Below, in pieces: positions 1 to 11,282 of a stretch of DNA of 43,630 nt. Position numbers and translations under genes: made by a program. The stretch is taken from NCBI GenBank assembly GCA_029339195.1, contig JAPTJF010000502.1:1-43630 (forward strand). Direction: 5' to 3'. This stretch comes from Micractinium sp. NFX-FRZ. Taxonomy: Eukaryota; Chlorophyta; Trebouxiophyceae; Chlorellales; Chlorellaceae. A model generated the notes under the pieces. That model was not told the origin of the DNA. It ran no database searches and worked only from the letters and a program-made list of their open reading frames with translations. Position 1 is the first letter of the stretch; each line of letters starts with the position of its first letter.

Positions 1-92
1 TGGGCTTGCGCCCTCGTTTTCCTCCCGGGCATTTGCCGAATCACGCATACCGCGTATACTTCTTCTTCTTCTTCTGGAGATGTAAAGAAGCT

Positions 93-2961
93 ATGGCGGG
101 CAACGGCACGGCACAGGACCTTGACTCGCTACTGGACGGTGAGACTGAGCCCTGCACCACGAGCCTTGCCCTTGGGCCCCCAGCGCGGGTCCTTGATTTC
201 GGGTGAACAATATCGATCACTTACTGCGATGCCATGGCCTGCTGCAGATGCGCTAGAGGGCTTCGAGGCCGCAGGGCGCAGGTAAGCCCTTGGCGGGGGC
301 TTGAACTCATCTATTCGATGGAGCACAGCAGGATCTGAGGTTTGCAACTCTCGGTATGCGTGCAGGCGGCCTGGGCCCGCTGCTCCAGCAGCACCTGGCA
401 CTGCCGCCGCTGGCGGCAGCGGCGGCAGCAGCAGTGGTGGCGCTGCCTTGGAAGAGGCCTGGGCAGAGGCAGCTGGGGCCGGGGTGCCACCCCCTGCCGC
501 CAGAAGCAGCGCTGCCAGCAGCAGCGGCCCTGCAGGCTCCGCTAGCAGCCGCGCGGGCGGCCCAAAGGGCCTTGGTTTTGACCCGCTGTCGCGACGGCCG
601 CGCCGGGCAGCTGGGGGCAGCGCGCCTGCTGGTGGGGCCCAGCCCACGCTCTCAGCATCTGCCCCACCATCCGGCACCGGTGGCGCGGAGGCAGGCGGCA
701 TTGACGTTCTGTCAGAGGGGCTGTCCAAGCTGCTGGCTGAGCTGGCGCAAGGTACGGTGAAACCAAAAGCAGACAGCTTTGCTTTGTGTTGCTGCCGGGA
801 CGGGGAGACGAGCCTAGCCCTCGCCTGGTCAGTCCAGTCCGTGCCTCGTGATGCTGCTTGCCACGCAAGCTGTGGCGCATGCCATTGCATGGTCGGTGTA
901 GCGCAGCGCGGCGCCTGCATGTGCCAGCTGCAGATGGCTTTGCAAACATGGATTCCCCGCCTCCTTCGTGCAGCCGACGACGAGGGCGGTCTTGCCGGCG
1001 GCGAGTCAGCAGAGCGCGGACCATCGAAAGCGGCAGGACCTGGGGAGGCGGGGCAGCAGCAGCAGCAGCAGCAGCAGCGGGACCTACACGCCACGCTGCG
1101 AGCGCTCTCTGAGCAGGCACCAAGCTTTGGGGGCGGCGAGGGGGAGCCGGAGAATGAGGGTGGGTGGCCCCTGCTGTCCCACATGGTCCTTGCGGGGTTG
1201 GTCGGGGGCTTGCTTAGACTGGCGCCAGCCTGCGGCAAGAGGGCAGCCACAAGGGCAGCTCACCCAGCGTGTGGGGGAGCCATCACGCCGCTCGTGTGCC
1301 TCCTCCGCGCTTGCAGCCCCGCTCTTCCCGTCCTCCCTGTGCATAGTGCCGTGCTTGTCTACTGCCACTAGCTCGCTTGCTCATATGCAGAGGAGATGCT
1401 GTGCCTGCTGGCCAGGCACCTGGGCGCTTTGCACGTCCGCTGTGCGTGTATTTTTGTTAAAGCTTACGTACGTGTTGTTTCTTGCTTCTTCTGCTGCAGA
1501 GGAGATGCTGCGCCTGCTGGCGGAACACTTGGGCGCACTGGGCGGCGGCATCGGTGGCGGGCCACCGGGAGCAGCCGGCGGTGAGGGTGGCGGCGCTGGT
1601 GCGGCCGGAGAAGCCGCTGAAGGCCCGGGTGCGCCTCCAGAGATGAGCTCACTGGTCAACTCCATCATGCAGCAGCTGCTCAGCAAGGAAGTGCTGTACC
1701 AGCCCATGAAGGTGGGTGCTGTGTTTGTTGTAGTGGGTATTTGGTCAACTCGATTTGTGGAGTGGGTATTTGGGGTGCAAAATGTGTGTTTGGTCAACTT
1801 GAGTTTGCAGCGGCTGCGCAGCAAACAGGTGTTGCACCGGCATGTCAAGGCGAGTCGTTCATCTTTGCAAGTGCAGCAAGGTGTGCGGTACATTTGATCA
1901 AACGGGCACGAGAGGGGCAAGTGCTGTGTCGAGTCTATGAAAGGTGGCCTGTGAAGTCTTGCACACACACACACCATGCCTCCCCTGCAGGATATTGGTG
2001 CCAAGTACCCGGAGTGGCTGGCTGCCAACAAGGACAAGCTCAGCGCAGGTGTGTGGGCTCTCCTGCTTGTATGCGCAGATACTAGAGTGTATGCTGCTTC
2101 ACAGAGAGCGTGTTCACTGCTTGACTGGCTGCCCTGTGGAGCTAAGCACAGCATAGATGGTTGGATTTCTTGTGCCGAATGTGCTTTGCTGCCATGTGGT
2201 GCACTCGTGCACACAGCATGGCATTTGAGCACTCGCCCCTCGCCCCTCTGCTGTCCATGTTGCACCCCCATCCCTGCTCCTGCAGAGGACCACGAGCGGT
2301 ACGAGCGGCAGCACGGCTTCATCCAGCGCATCTGCCAGCTCTATGAAACCAGCCCATCCGATTTTGGCAACCTGGTGGACCTCCTGCAGCAGGCGAGTTA
2401 CTTGTCTGCGCAATATTGGTGTTGCTGTGTGTTCATGCACAGAATAAACCCTTCGGTCTCTGGCAAGCTCTGGTCCAGCAGGAATGCACGGGTGCTGCCG
2501 TGCGCCAGGGGACATGCTGCTGAGTGCGTCTCTGCCCCGCTTTGCTTGACCAGCCAACAGGGGCGCTTGCTCACATGTCGCCCGCCCTCCCGTGGCCTAA
2601 CCTCTGGTGCAGATGCAGCAGTGTGGGCAGCCGCCGCAGGAAATTGTGGATGAGCTGGCGCCAGGCATGCAGGTCAGTTTAGCATTTTTGTGCGCCAGCA
2701 GCACACCTGTGCTTCAGTAGCGCATCCTAGCTGCCAGCATGCAGCACAACCCTTTGGTGTGCGACAATGGGCATCTGTTGCATGTGGTAGTGGTCGGCCT
2801 ATCTCTCCGGTTGGCAGCCTGCCCTCAACGTGACTTTACGGCTCGTGCCCTCCTGCACTTGTGTGACGCTCTGCCTGCAGTTTGGCCCGGATGGCCTGCC
2901 CACGTTTGGCGGTGGGGACGACAGCCTGCCACCGGAGCTCAAAGACTGCACCATCATGTGA
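93..2961 (+). CDS. PEX19: Peroxisomal biogenesis factor 19 (PEX19), spliced, 389 aa
   Basis: This is the cytosolic chaperone and import receptor for peroxisomal membrane proteins, which docks on PEX3. I read nine exons: 93-138, 248-281, 366-751, 974-1159, 1500-1711, 1991-2048, 2286-2392, 2613-2672, 2881-2961; all phases join. The N-terminus begins MAGNGTAQDLDSLLD, an acidic PEX3-binding type start. The middle is low complexity, with eight glutamines encoded at 1056-1079. The conserved C-terminal helical domain includes KEVLYQPMKDIGAKYPEWL, HGFIQRICQLYE and the proline-rich end before GPDGLPTF. The protein ends in C-T-I-M, a CaaX farnesylation box as in the family. The intron after 2392 has a GC donor (gcgagt). 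Introns 4 and 5 carry degenerate copies of exon 5. The start is the first ATG that gives the family N-terminus. The linker between the N- and C-terminal domains is alanine and glutamine rich. Confidence 0.95.
1386..1437 (+). repeat. Degenerate 5' echo of PEX19 exon 5 in intron 4
   Basis: This stretch repeats the acceptor and first ~45 bases of the true exon at 1495-1545: both read CAGAGGAGATGCTG and then a copy of the LRLLAEHLGAL codons. The echo keeps an intact CAG acceptor but diverges after about 45 bases. It is an unused or alternative pseudo-exon about 112 bases upstream of the real one. Confidence 0.85.
1738..1848 (+). repeat. Degenerate 3' echoes of PEX19 exon 5 in intron 5
   Basis: At 1792-1851 there are about 20 codons aligning without gaps to the end of exon 5 (1652-1711): LVNSIMQQLLSKEVLYQPMK in the exon against LVNLSLQRLRSKQVLHRHVK in the echo. 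A shorter third copy (TTGGTCAACTCGATTTG) lies at 1740-1756. The frame stays open from exon 5 into the echo. Relative to the exon, the donor GT has become GC. Confidence 0.8.
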
Positions 2962-3346
2962 AGACGAAAATGAGAAGAAGATGCCAGCACCATCAACAGC
3001 CTGACGCCTTTAGCAGGACTGCACCAACATGAAAGTGACCTTTGGTGCCGTTAGTGAATGGGAGGAGTGTTTCCTCGCACATGACCTGCCTCTTGACTTC
3101 CCTTGTACCCTGTTTACATGTTATATGCACGTCCATGTATGAGCATCTGCCTTGCACGATCAGGTAGTGAACCCGGCATGGAATGGGAATTGAGCGCGTC
3201 CGCGCTGGTGTGCACAGCGGGAAGCTGGGTGGCCATTTGCTTGAAGGTCCTGGCGGATGGCTCTTGTCGTCTTCCGGCTGGGTTTGTCGCGCCTTCAGGT
3301 ATATATTGTCGTAGATTGCACTCCCTGGGATTGCGGCTGACCCGCG
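2962..3346. other. Intergenic: PEX19 3' UTR and SDR promoter
   Basis: No gene is visible in these 385 bases. They lie between two genes on the same strand and should hold the PEX19 3' UTR and the SDR upstream region. I do not see a TGTAA polyadenylation signal here. Confidence 0.5.
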
Positions 3347-6300
3347 ATGGAGCGAATGCTGCAGCGCAAGCCGCTGCTTGACGCGGAGCTGCGCGCTCCA
3401 AAGGTCACGGTTTGTGTGACAGGTACGCAAGGGTCTCGAAACTTGGGCACCCGTGCCGCTTTGGCCACCGCACCAGCCAGCTGCACGCTGCCGCTGAAAG
3501 CGGCCCCGCTGTCGCCGCCGCCTGTGGCGTCACTGCAGTCCTGTTGTTCATCCAATCCTGGCGCTCCATCCTCACCCAACCGTCGATGCAGGGGGGATCG
3601 GCTACATCGGTAGCTGCGTGGTGGCGCGCCTGCTTGCAGCAGGGCATACCGTACATGCCACTGTGCGCCCCTGTGAGAAGGAGGCGCCCGCAAGCCGGGC
3701 AATCATGGAAGCTGTCGGGAAGCTGCCAGGGGCGGAGAAGCGGCTGCGTTGGTTCAGTGCCGACCTGCTGGATGAGGGGGGCTACGATGAAGCTATTGCC
3801 GGATGCAAGTGAGCACTGGGTGCCTGGCAGTCCAGTGGTGCCGTTTACTGTGGGTGCCTGCGCCTACCGATGCGCATGCACAGGCGCATGTTAACACAGC
3901 GCCCCTCCGTTCTGTCCCCAATCAACGTATGCAGGTTTGTCATCCACACTGCTGGCCCGGTAATCTCCTCCGTTTCGAAGAGCCAGGCGTACGAGCGGGT
4001 GGTGGGGCCAGCAATCCGTGGCGTGCAGAACGTGCTGAGCAGCGTGAACAAGGCGGAGAGTGTAACGAAAGGTGCCGGGACGGTACCGGGTGTGGGGCGG
4101 GGCCTAGCGCGGTGCACATTCCCAACTAGACATCGACCAAGGAGGCGTGCGCTGGAATGCTAGCCATTGGCGGAGACGGCGTGCGCTGGGATGCTGACCA
4201 GACATCTGCCTGCCCCTAGCTAGGCGGGACCTTGGGGAGTTCTAATCACATTCATACTTATCACATTGATACTTATGACATGAAACTCCCCCGCTTTGTT
4301 GCCCACCATACAGTGGTCATGACCTCCTCCCTGGCGGCAGTAATCGAAAGGATATTTATTCATTATACAGTACCATTGTCAGTCAAAGTGTACTTGTGTG
4401 CTGCCCACCATGCAGTGGTCATGACGTCCTCCCTGGCGGCTGTCTTTGGGGACGCCCCCTCAGATCCCAGCTATGTGTACACCGAGGAAGACCACAACAC
4501 GGTGTTCATGCGCAACGAGTGGGCGTACTTCACGTAAGTGCTGAAACGCTTATACCGAGGCCTTTCATTCAAGGGGGCTCGGCCTTGCAGGCTTTATGAT
4601 GCTGTGCAATGTTTTGTGCTTTCTGGTGACTGGCATTTTGCAAGGCGGGGAGGAGTGGGCAGGCGTACCCCTGCCGCTGCGTCCCTGAACAGATGCCCCT
4701 GCGGCACACACTTTTCATGCAGGGCTAAGACGGCAACGGAGTGGGAGGCGTACGCCATGGCGGGCCTGCAGTCACGCTGGCGCCTGGTCACCCTGTGCCC
4801 CGGCAACGTGGTGGGGCCGCCAGTGGTGCCCTTCTACACCAGCGGTGAGGAGTCTGACCCCTGGTGCCGGCGTGCTTGGAAGATCGGGGGCAGCGAGTCG
4901 TGTGCATGGTTGTTGCACCAGACAATGCGTTCTGTTTCTACAACACGCAAGCAGGGTGAGGCTGCTGCTGGCTGACAGCCGATTCCAGCTGCCACTGCGT
5001 GCGCTCATGCGGTGTGGCAACAACCAACTGCTGGGTGCATGCTGTGCCCCTGCTGCCCTGCTGTGCAGAGTCGGTGCAGGAGGTGAAGCGGCTCATGGAC
5101 GGCAGCACATACCCATTCGTGCTGCCCTGCGGTGAGAGCTGTGCAGCTCTTGTCTGTCTGCTTCGTGTTGAGATGTGGCAAGCTCATGCTGCAAATGCCA
5201 GCTGATCAATCCAGCGCATGTGCAGCCATCTCACACCAAAGTGCTCTTCAGCAAGCTCGCTCTGCCCTGCTCCGATGCCTCTCAGCCCTCCCCTCCGTCA
5301 TTCCCTCCCTCTCCCAAGGCCAGCCCCGGTTGAGATGGCTACTGACATGGCTGCCTGCATGCCGCGGTGTTCGCCCGCAAGCTTGATACTGACATCACCC
5401 CCCTCTTCTTCCCCCTGACTTCCCCCCAGGCCTGCCGCCCCTGGTTGATGTGGCTGACGTGGCAGCTGCCCACGTGCTGGCCATATCAGTTCCGGAGGCA
5501 TATGGGAGGTACCTGCTGGCGGAGCGGGGGATGGACCTGCCGGGCCTGGCAGAGATGCTGCGGTGAGTCCAGAGACGTTGAGTCAAGCATGAGTTCGAAT
5601 AGCACAGCGCAAGCAGATGTTGTGAGGGCATGCGGAGGACTGGGGCATGTCCTGGTGCCGCTGACGTGCTGCACATGTTTCAGGAGGAGGGACCCTCTCA
5701 GTTGGGGGAAAGAATTCACCGTGCATAAAAGTTGTGCTTTCTGTGATTGCCCGTGGCTGCCGGGTGCTGCACAGGAGGTTGTGCCCTGTGTTACCCCTCC
5801 CTCCCGCCTTGCTGCAGGGAGATGTACCCCACCTGCCGCATCCCCTACATCACCCTGCCCCGCTGGGCTTTCATGGGCCTCCTCTGGCTGCTGGGCCAAA
5901 CCACGTAAGCGGGCGGGCCTTGCTTGAAGAGGAGAGAACTGCACAACTGCTTCTTCAGAATCTGCGCTCCTCCACTTTTTCAGGGCCGTCCAGCCCCGCC
6001 CTGCTCTTCTGCCGTCTGCTGGTGGTGCCAGGTGCCCCCTCCGCTGCACCTCATTACTCGAGGTTCGTTCATGCATACAGCCCTCGCCATCTTTGCATGC
6101 GTGCCCTGCAGAGTGATGGGGATGGTGCAGCAGGAGTTCCACAAGCGGGCGGTGGACTGCTTTAAGATCCGGAAGCAGCTGGGACTCACAGACTTCATCC
6201 CCCTGGAGCATGTGCGCACGCTGCGTTTTGTCTTTCTAATTGTTGTTGCGGATTGGGGACAGGTTGTTGCCCTACCTTGCTACTTGCCTGCCGCTGGCGG

Positions 6301-6569
6301 GTGTGCGCACCTGCTTGCCCGCCTTGCTTGCGCTTCGCCATTCATTGGCATGCTGCCATCTGCTGAGAAAGTCCAAAATGCCGACGATGTGCCTGCTGTG
6401 CTGGGTCCCTGCCCTTCCTCAGACGCTCAAGGACATGATGGATGGGCTCATGGCTCAAGGCCTCATCCCAGGCGCCACGGCAGCAGCTCACAAGACTGAC
6501 GCCGATGTCAAGAAGGACAGTGGTGCAGTTCCAGTCAAGGCTGATGCGACAAGGAGGAAGGCAGAGTAG
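3347..6569 (+). CDS. Extended SDR, dihydroflavonol reductase/cinnamoyl-CoA reductase-like, 399 aa
   Basis: This is an NAD(P)H-dependent oxidoreductase of the extended short-chain dehydrogenase family; the substrate cannot be told from sequence. Ten exons: 3347-3422, 3592-3808, 3935-4071, 4416-4533, 4723-4844, 5069-5131, 5430-5562, 5818-5904, 6112-6211, 6423-6569. The glycine-rich nucleotide-binding motif TGGIGYIG is at residues 25-32 and spans intron 1. It is followed by a VHATVR segment, where an arginine often contacts NADPH phosphate. FVIHTAGPV and VVMTSSLAAVFG are the usual core strands, the latter with the active-site serine. The catalytic YxxxK is Y181-F-T-A-K185 and is split by intron 4. 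LVTLCPGNVVGP is the family's substrate-side loop. The C-terminus is lysine rich and lacks a clear targeting signal. Introns 3 and 6 contain echoes of the following exon. A TGTAA signal follows at 6714. Confidence 0.9.
4143..4276 (+). repeat. Two tandem doublets in SDR intron 3
   Basis: A ~22-base unit GGCGTGCGCTGGAATGCT.. at 4143-4164 recurs at 4178-4199 with few changes. A 16-base unit TCACATTCATACTTAT at 4246-4261 recurs as TCACATTGATACTTAT at 4261-4276. Together with the exon 4 echo below, most of this 344-base intron consists of recent small duplications. Confidence 0.85.
4299..4345 (+). repeat. Near-intact 5' echo of SDR exon 4
   Basis: The stretch duplicates 4401-4443: the intronic GCCCACCAT, the acceptor (ATACAG here, ATGCAG in the true copy) and TGGTCATGAC, then TCCTCCCTGGCGGC. 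The period is 102 bases. The echo acceptor is intact and would read VVMTSSLAAV in frame with exon 3, but the copy diverges before a donor matching exon 4. Confidence 0.9.
5301..5364 (+). repeat. Decayed 5' echo of SDR exon 7
   Basis: After a pyrimidine run ending CCCAAG, GCCAGCCCCGGTTGAGATGG and the following bases resemble exon 7 at 5430 (GCCTGCCGCCCCTGGTTGATG). The acceptor has become AAG and there are small indels, so this is an older copy than the exon 4 echo. Confidence 0.65.
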
Positions 6570-6989
6570 CGGGATCTCCTGGTTACCTGAACCATTGTCC
6601 CACACTGCAGGCAGGGGTTCATTCTTGCTGCCAAGTGCTTGCTATTTATTGTACCTCCCACACTCTTCCTCTCCACTCTGGGTGTTGTTACGGTACTTAA
6701 GTTAAACTTTATTTGTAACGTTAGCTCATGTCGTGTCCGTCCTGGTCAAGTTTGAAAACAAAGGGGTGTTTGCTTTCTGAGCCACCCATAAAAGAGAGGA
6801 GTGATGGGGTGGGGGCTGCCAGCCCGGTACGACTACAGGTGGATGGGGCCACGAAAACTGAGCCTGGACCAGGGAGCAGTCACTAAGCAGTAGGGTGTCA
6901 GTCGTCAGAGTGTCGTAACATGGGAGCGCAACTCAATGAACAAAAGAAGGGGGCCTGGGGATGGTACAAAGTCATTATTCTGTGTGCAG
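6570..6989. other. Shared 3' region of convergent SDR and NT-C2 genes
   Basis: These 420 bases lie tail to tail between the SDR stop at 6569 and the NT-C2 stop at 6990. They hold the SDR polyadenylation signal; no gene is visible. Confidence 0.6.
6714..6718 (+). terminator. TGTAA polyadenylation signal, SDR gene
   Basis: TGTAA, the usual green-algal polyadenylation signal, lies 145 bases after the SDR stop in an A/T-rich patch (TTAAACTTTATTTGTAACG). Confidence 0.65.
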
Positions 6990-9900
6990 TCACGCTGCCA
7001 GCAAGGGTGCCCCCAGCTTTTGCAACGGAACAGGGCTGTCAGCCCTGCTGCCGCCGGAGGCCAGGCCATGCTGTGTAAGCACACCGGGGCTGCCCTCCGC
7101 CTCCCGCTGCTGCTGCTGTGCTGCTGAGCTGGCCTGGCCGGAGCAGGGCGAGGCAGGGCCCTCACTCCAGGGCGAGGCCTCTGGCCGTGGGCCCTTGCCT
7201 GCAGAGCCAAGCAGGGATCACACAAAACAACAAGTTGTTGCAAAATACACGAAAACACAGCTCGGTAGGGAGGCCACACACACAGGAGGGACGGGTGGCA
7301 ATCATCGCTGCGAGTGTAGGCTTGTCAGGCACCCCACCTGGCGTGCGCACGCGGTGCACGTCAACCTGCAGGGTGTGGGCTTGTACCAACCCACCTGGCG
7401 TGAGGGTGTGCACTGTGATGCGGTGCTTGGTCTCCGCCCGCGTCAGCTGCGCCCGCAGCTTTGTGACCACACCCTCCTTCTGCCGCAGCTCGCCCTGCAC
7501 CACAGTATGGCATGCAAGAGAGTTGATGTCATGGGCACTGCATGCAGTTGCACCCTCTTTCTGCCGCACCTTGCCCTGTCCCACGCAGACACCACCCTAC
7601 CTCACCCACCTGCAGATCCAGGGCCTGCACTCACAACTCCTTCAGCAGGCTTGGGACCAGATCGTTCAACAACCAACCCACACCCCTAACCCCACTCTAT
7701 TGGAATCAAAGGCACCTGCAGCTCCAGCAGGCAGAACTCGCGCTGCGCCGCCTCCACCCGCGCCGCCGCCAGGGCCTGTATGAGATCACTGGCGGCCTCA
7801 TCCCTGAAGCACGCCAGCAGCTGCTCCTCCGTGGTGGCCAGCCGCTGCAGCAGCATGTCCTTGGAGCGCCCTGCACACAGTTTGGGTACATGCATGGTAA
7901 GGTAAAGAGCCTGCAAGACTGGAAGGACAAGCCATGGTGGTCATCCACTGCAACTCGCCTGCCCCACCCACCATTGCTGTGTTGTTGGTTTTGTTCAAAC
8001 CCAACGCAAACATTGAGCCCGCCTTGTTTAATGATGTTACGGCTGAAGTCTCGCCCCCCTCTCGCACTCACTGAGCTTGTCAATCTCCACGCTCTGCTCC
8101 ACCGCCAGCGCCGCCTCCGCATACCCCTCTGCACGCGCCTCGTCCCGCTCCGCCATCAAATGCTTGCACCTGCGGGGGCCCAAGGGAGCGTCGGCGCCTG
8201 AGGAGTAAGAGCGCTGCTTCATAGTGAATGCGTAGGTGAAGGACACAGCTGAAACATCAGGCAGGCTGGAGGAGAGTGGTGCAGGCCCAACCGAGGTCTG
8301 CCACTCAACTTGGAGCCTGGCAGGCAACAGCCAGGCAGGCACAGCTCCCTGCATCGACTCCCTCCCTGCCATGGCATACCAAGCAGGCCAGGAGCAAGCT
8401 GCATGCATGCCGAGCATGGCCCGCCACAATGGCAGGCGTACCTGATGCGCAGGGCGGACAGGGAGCACTCCCGGTCAATGGCGGCCACCTCGCAGGGGTC
8501 GGGGTCGCACTTGGGGGGCGTGGGGCGCGGCGTGCTGCGGGCAGGGGCAGGCGGGAGTGGGGTGCAGCGGGGTGAACATTGCACCGGCGGGATGCGGTGC
8601 TGTGGGCAAGGCAGGCAGGGTCGCAGGGGGGCAGCATGGTCCCAATGCACAGCACTCCCAGCTGGCAGGGACGCAGGCTGCACGCTGCGGATGGAACAAC
8701 GCCAGGTTGTGATTGCATTAAGACCACCCGTCCCGCCCTCACTTGAAGGTTGTGTGCAGCTGGCGCACAGCCGTGCCAGGCAGCGGCGGCGTGACGTTGC
8801 GAGCTGCAAGCGGCAGGATTGTTGGGCGGAATGGAAGTCAGGGAGGCGCATGTGCTGACGCGGCCAAAGTAGGGCTGTGGGCCGCATGCAGGTTGCTCGA
8901 CACCCCGCGCTCTGCCACCTGGGGATGCCCACATAGGCATGGCTGCTGTTGCTGCCTCACCCCGGCCATTGAAGATGCGCTTCACGGTGCCCCACGTGGT
9001 AGGCTTCGGCGTGGGCTCCTCCTCGCTGTCGTACAGCTGGTCAACAGCCTGCAGTTGGAGTTAGCTTGAATATGCAATGAACAGATGGACAGGGCAGCGA
9101 GATGTCCTGCGCAGACCAGTAATGGTGGACAGCGTAACAGTGCAGGCGGCAAGCCAGCATCTGAAGCAGACACGACCAAACAGCCGAGGCCAAGCTGTGC
9201 TCAACGGACACCCACCGCCTGCAGGTCAATCGGGCTCCACGCCTCTGGGGGCAGACCCATGGCCGCATACTGCTGCTGGGCCTGCTGCTGCCCCGATTGC
9301 TGCTGCTGCGCCAGCTGCTGCTTGCTGGCGGCATCGCGCGCAAAGAGCGTGGGCGTGGCCGCATCGCAGGCGCCACCACCGGCACCTGCCGGGGGTTCAG
9401 GGATGTGCAGCAGCGAGGCCCCAGTCGGCCGCCGCCTGGCAGCCGTGCCTCCAACGCTGTCGCCGCTGGCAGGAGGGGAGCCCGTGCTGCCGGCCGACAG
9501 GCAGGGCACAGTGGCTGAGCGGTGCAGCGGTGCGCCGCCGGCTGCCGGCGCAGCAGCAAACTCGAACTCTGCGGCTGGCTGTGCGCCCTCCTGCTCCTTG
9601 CTGCTGCCCCCACGCCGCGGCAGCCGCAGCACAGCAGCCATCGACGACCGCTTCTTGGGCGCCGGCACAGCATCTGTTGCCCCCGCACCGCCGCTGCCGC
9701 CTGCTGCCTGCGGCTGCCACACTGCCCGGATGCTGCCCTCTGCCGCTGCTGTGCCTGCTGTGCTCCCAGCTGCAGCGCCGCCATCAAACCCAGACAGGTC
9801 CTGCTCATCGGTTGTGAGCGGGCCTGCCACGCTGGTCATCACTGCAGGGGAGAGCAGGCAGGGGCGCGGCGAGGCACCAGATTAGAGGAGCCTGCTCGGA

Positions 9901-11282
9901 TATGGCAAGTGCACAGGAGGAAGAAGCTGCAAGGGCACTACTTTAGAGCAGTACCCCCTGCACGCCCGCCAGCCTACAGTGCACCAGCGCCCGCCCGTCC
10001 GCCTCTCACAGTAGGCCACCGGCAGCTGTACCCACCCACCTGACCAACCCAGGACAGAACAGGAGATGTGCTCTGGCCAACACACACTACACACTCATGC
10101 AAACACACCACCTAGCAGCCGCACCCCCTTACCCGACTGGCCCAGGCTGAGGTATGAGATGTCTGTGAGGCTGTCGGCCTCTCGGTTAAAGTTCTGCAGC
10201 CACTGCGTGCGAATGCTGACATGCAGCAGGCCGCTGGGCCTGCAACGCAGCATTAGCGAGTGGGCATGTGGGCAAACGGGCAGCGGTAAACAGCTTGCAG
10301 ATCAGTTTGAGACAAGCGGGGTCTGCAACACCACTGAGGGCATGCTGCGTGTGCGCAGCGACATGTGCAGCATTGCCTGTGCGCACTGGCATCCGCGGGC
10401 AGGTGGACCACCACTTGGTGACTCACTGCAGTGGGATGACAAGCTGCTTGGGGCCAAAGGGCTCGGGCTGGCAGAACTGCGAGAAGTCGAGTGAGGCCTT
10501 GGCCACCGTCTGGCTCTCCTCCTGACCCAGGCGAGGGTTGTCTGCGGGACGTCAGGCGAGGTGCGAGCAAGAGAGAAGCCAGGGTGGGCGTCATGTGCAC
10601 CCCAGCTCTGCATGGACGCCACCACCACACAGCCAGCACCACGAGGTGGCGGGTACAGCACGTTGCCGCACAGTGGATGCAGCATAAATGCAGCACCAGG
10701 ACTCGCCTCTGACCACCTGGACCTTCAGACCAAACTCCTTGGGGCGCCAGCTGTCGCCCTGCTTGAACAGCGTGGCAGTCTGCAGGGCAGAGCAGGCGCG
10801 CAAGCAGGCGACGCCTGGCGTCAGCTCGACACGCATCCTGCTGAGCCTGTGGCATGAGGCGGAATGCACATATTATCCCTGTACAGGGATGCTGGTTTTG
10901 AAGCCAGACACAAACCCCGCGGGCCACACCTACCTGGGTGCACCGCGTGTTCCACTCCACCCCGCCGGCACCATCCACCGCCTCTGGCTCGGTCACGCAC
11001 AGCCGGTGGCGGCGTTTGAGCACAAACAGGGCACGTGCCCCAGTGGGTACTGGCAGCTCGGCTGTGAAGGGGATAGAAAGGGTGAGGGGAACAGGTGAAG
11101 ACAGCGCACCGGCTGGCTGACGGGAGGCGGAGCGACGGCGCCCAACCGACGCGGCGTCACATTACTTGCCCGCCGCGCCTGCTTGCCCCGCCCGCCTCAC
11201 TTGCGTGCTGTGCGACCACTTCCACTTCAAAGGTGAACGAAGAGCCGGCTGGGCGCCCTCGCAGGGCTCGCAGGGCGGCCAT
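6990..11282 (-). CDS. NT-type C2 domain protein with coiled-coil tail, 644 aa
   Basis: Thirteen exons, 5' to 3' on the minus strand: 11282-11201, 11061-10934, 10779-10707, 10541-10427, 10239-10133, 9841-9216, 9048-8961, 8803-8743, 8534-8442, 8169-8072, 7870-7716, 7494-7395, 7198-6990; phases agree. Residues ~12-165 form an NT-C2 domain (EEIG1/EHBP1 N-terminal type): SFTFEVEVVAQHA, ALFVLKRRHRLCVTEP, GGVEWN, KEFGLKVQ, KASLDFSQF and LLHVSIRTQWL. The central 208-residue exon is low complexity, rich in A, G, S and Q. The C-terminal third is charged and predicted coiled coil (AERDEARAEGYAEAAL, LLQRLATTEEQLLACF, GELRQKEGVVTKLRAQL). Plant relatives link membranes, actin or organelle movement; the role here is unknown. 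Intron 3 has a GC donor (gcgagt). The exon at 7395-7494 has echoes on both sides. It is divergent from MLH1. Confidence 0.8.
7331..7360 (-). repeat. 3' echo of NT-C2 gene exon 12
   Basis: On the minus strand GTGCACCGCGTGCGCACGCCAG followed by GTGGGG repeats the end of exon 12 and its donor (GTGCACACCCTCACGCCAG followed by GTGGGT, 7390-7413). It lies in the following intron. Confidence 0.7.
7551..7583 (-). repeat. 5' echo of NT-C2 gene exon 12
   Basis: On the minus strand ACAG, GGCAAGGTGCGGCAGAAAG and AGGGTG copy the head of exon 12 at 7494 (GCAG, GGCGAGCTGCGGCAGAAGG, AGGGTG). The acceptor AG is kept. The copy lies 85 bases upstream in transcript order. Confidence 0.85.

Noticed and set aside
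129..1371. Long open frames on both strands across the first kilobase
   Set aside because: They are by-products of high GC and alanine/proline/serine-rich codons; the spliced PEX19 model explains the region.
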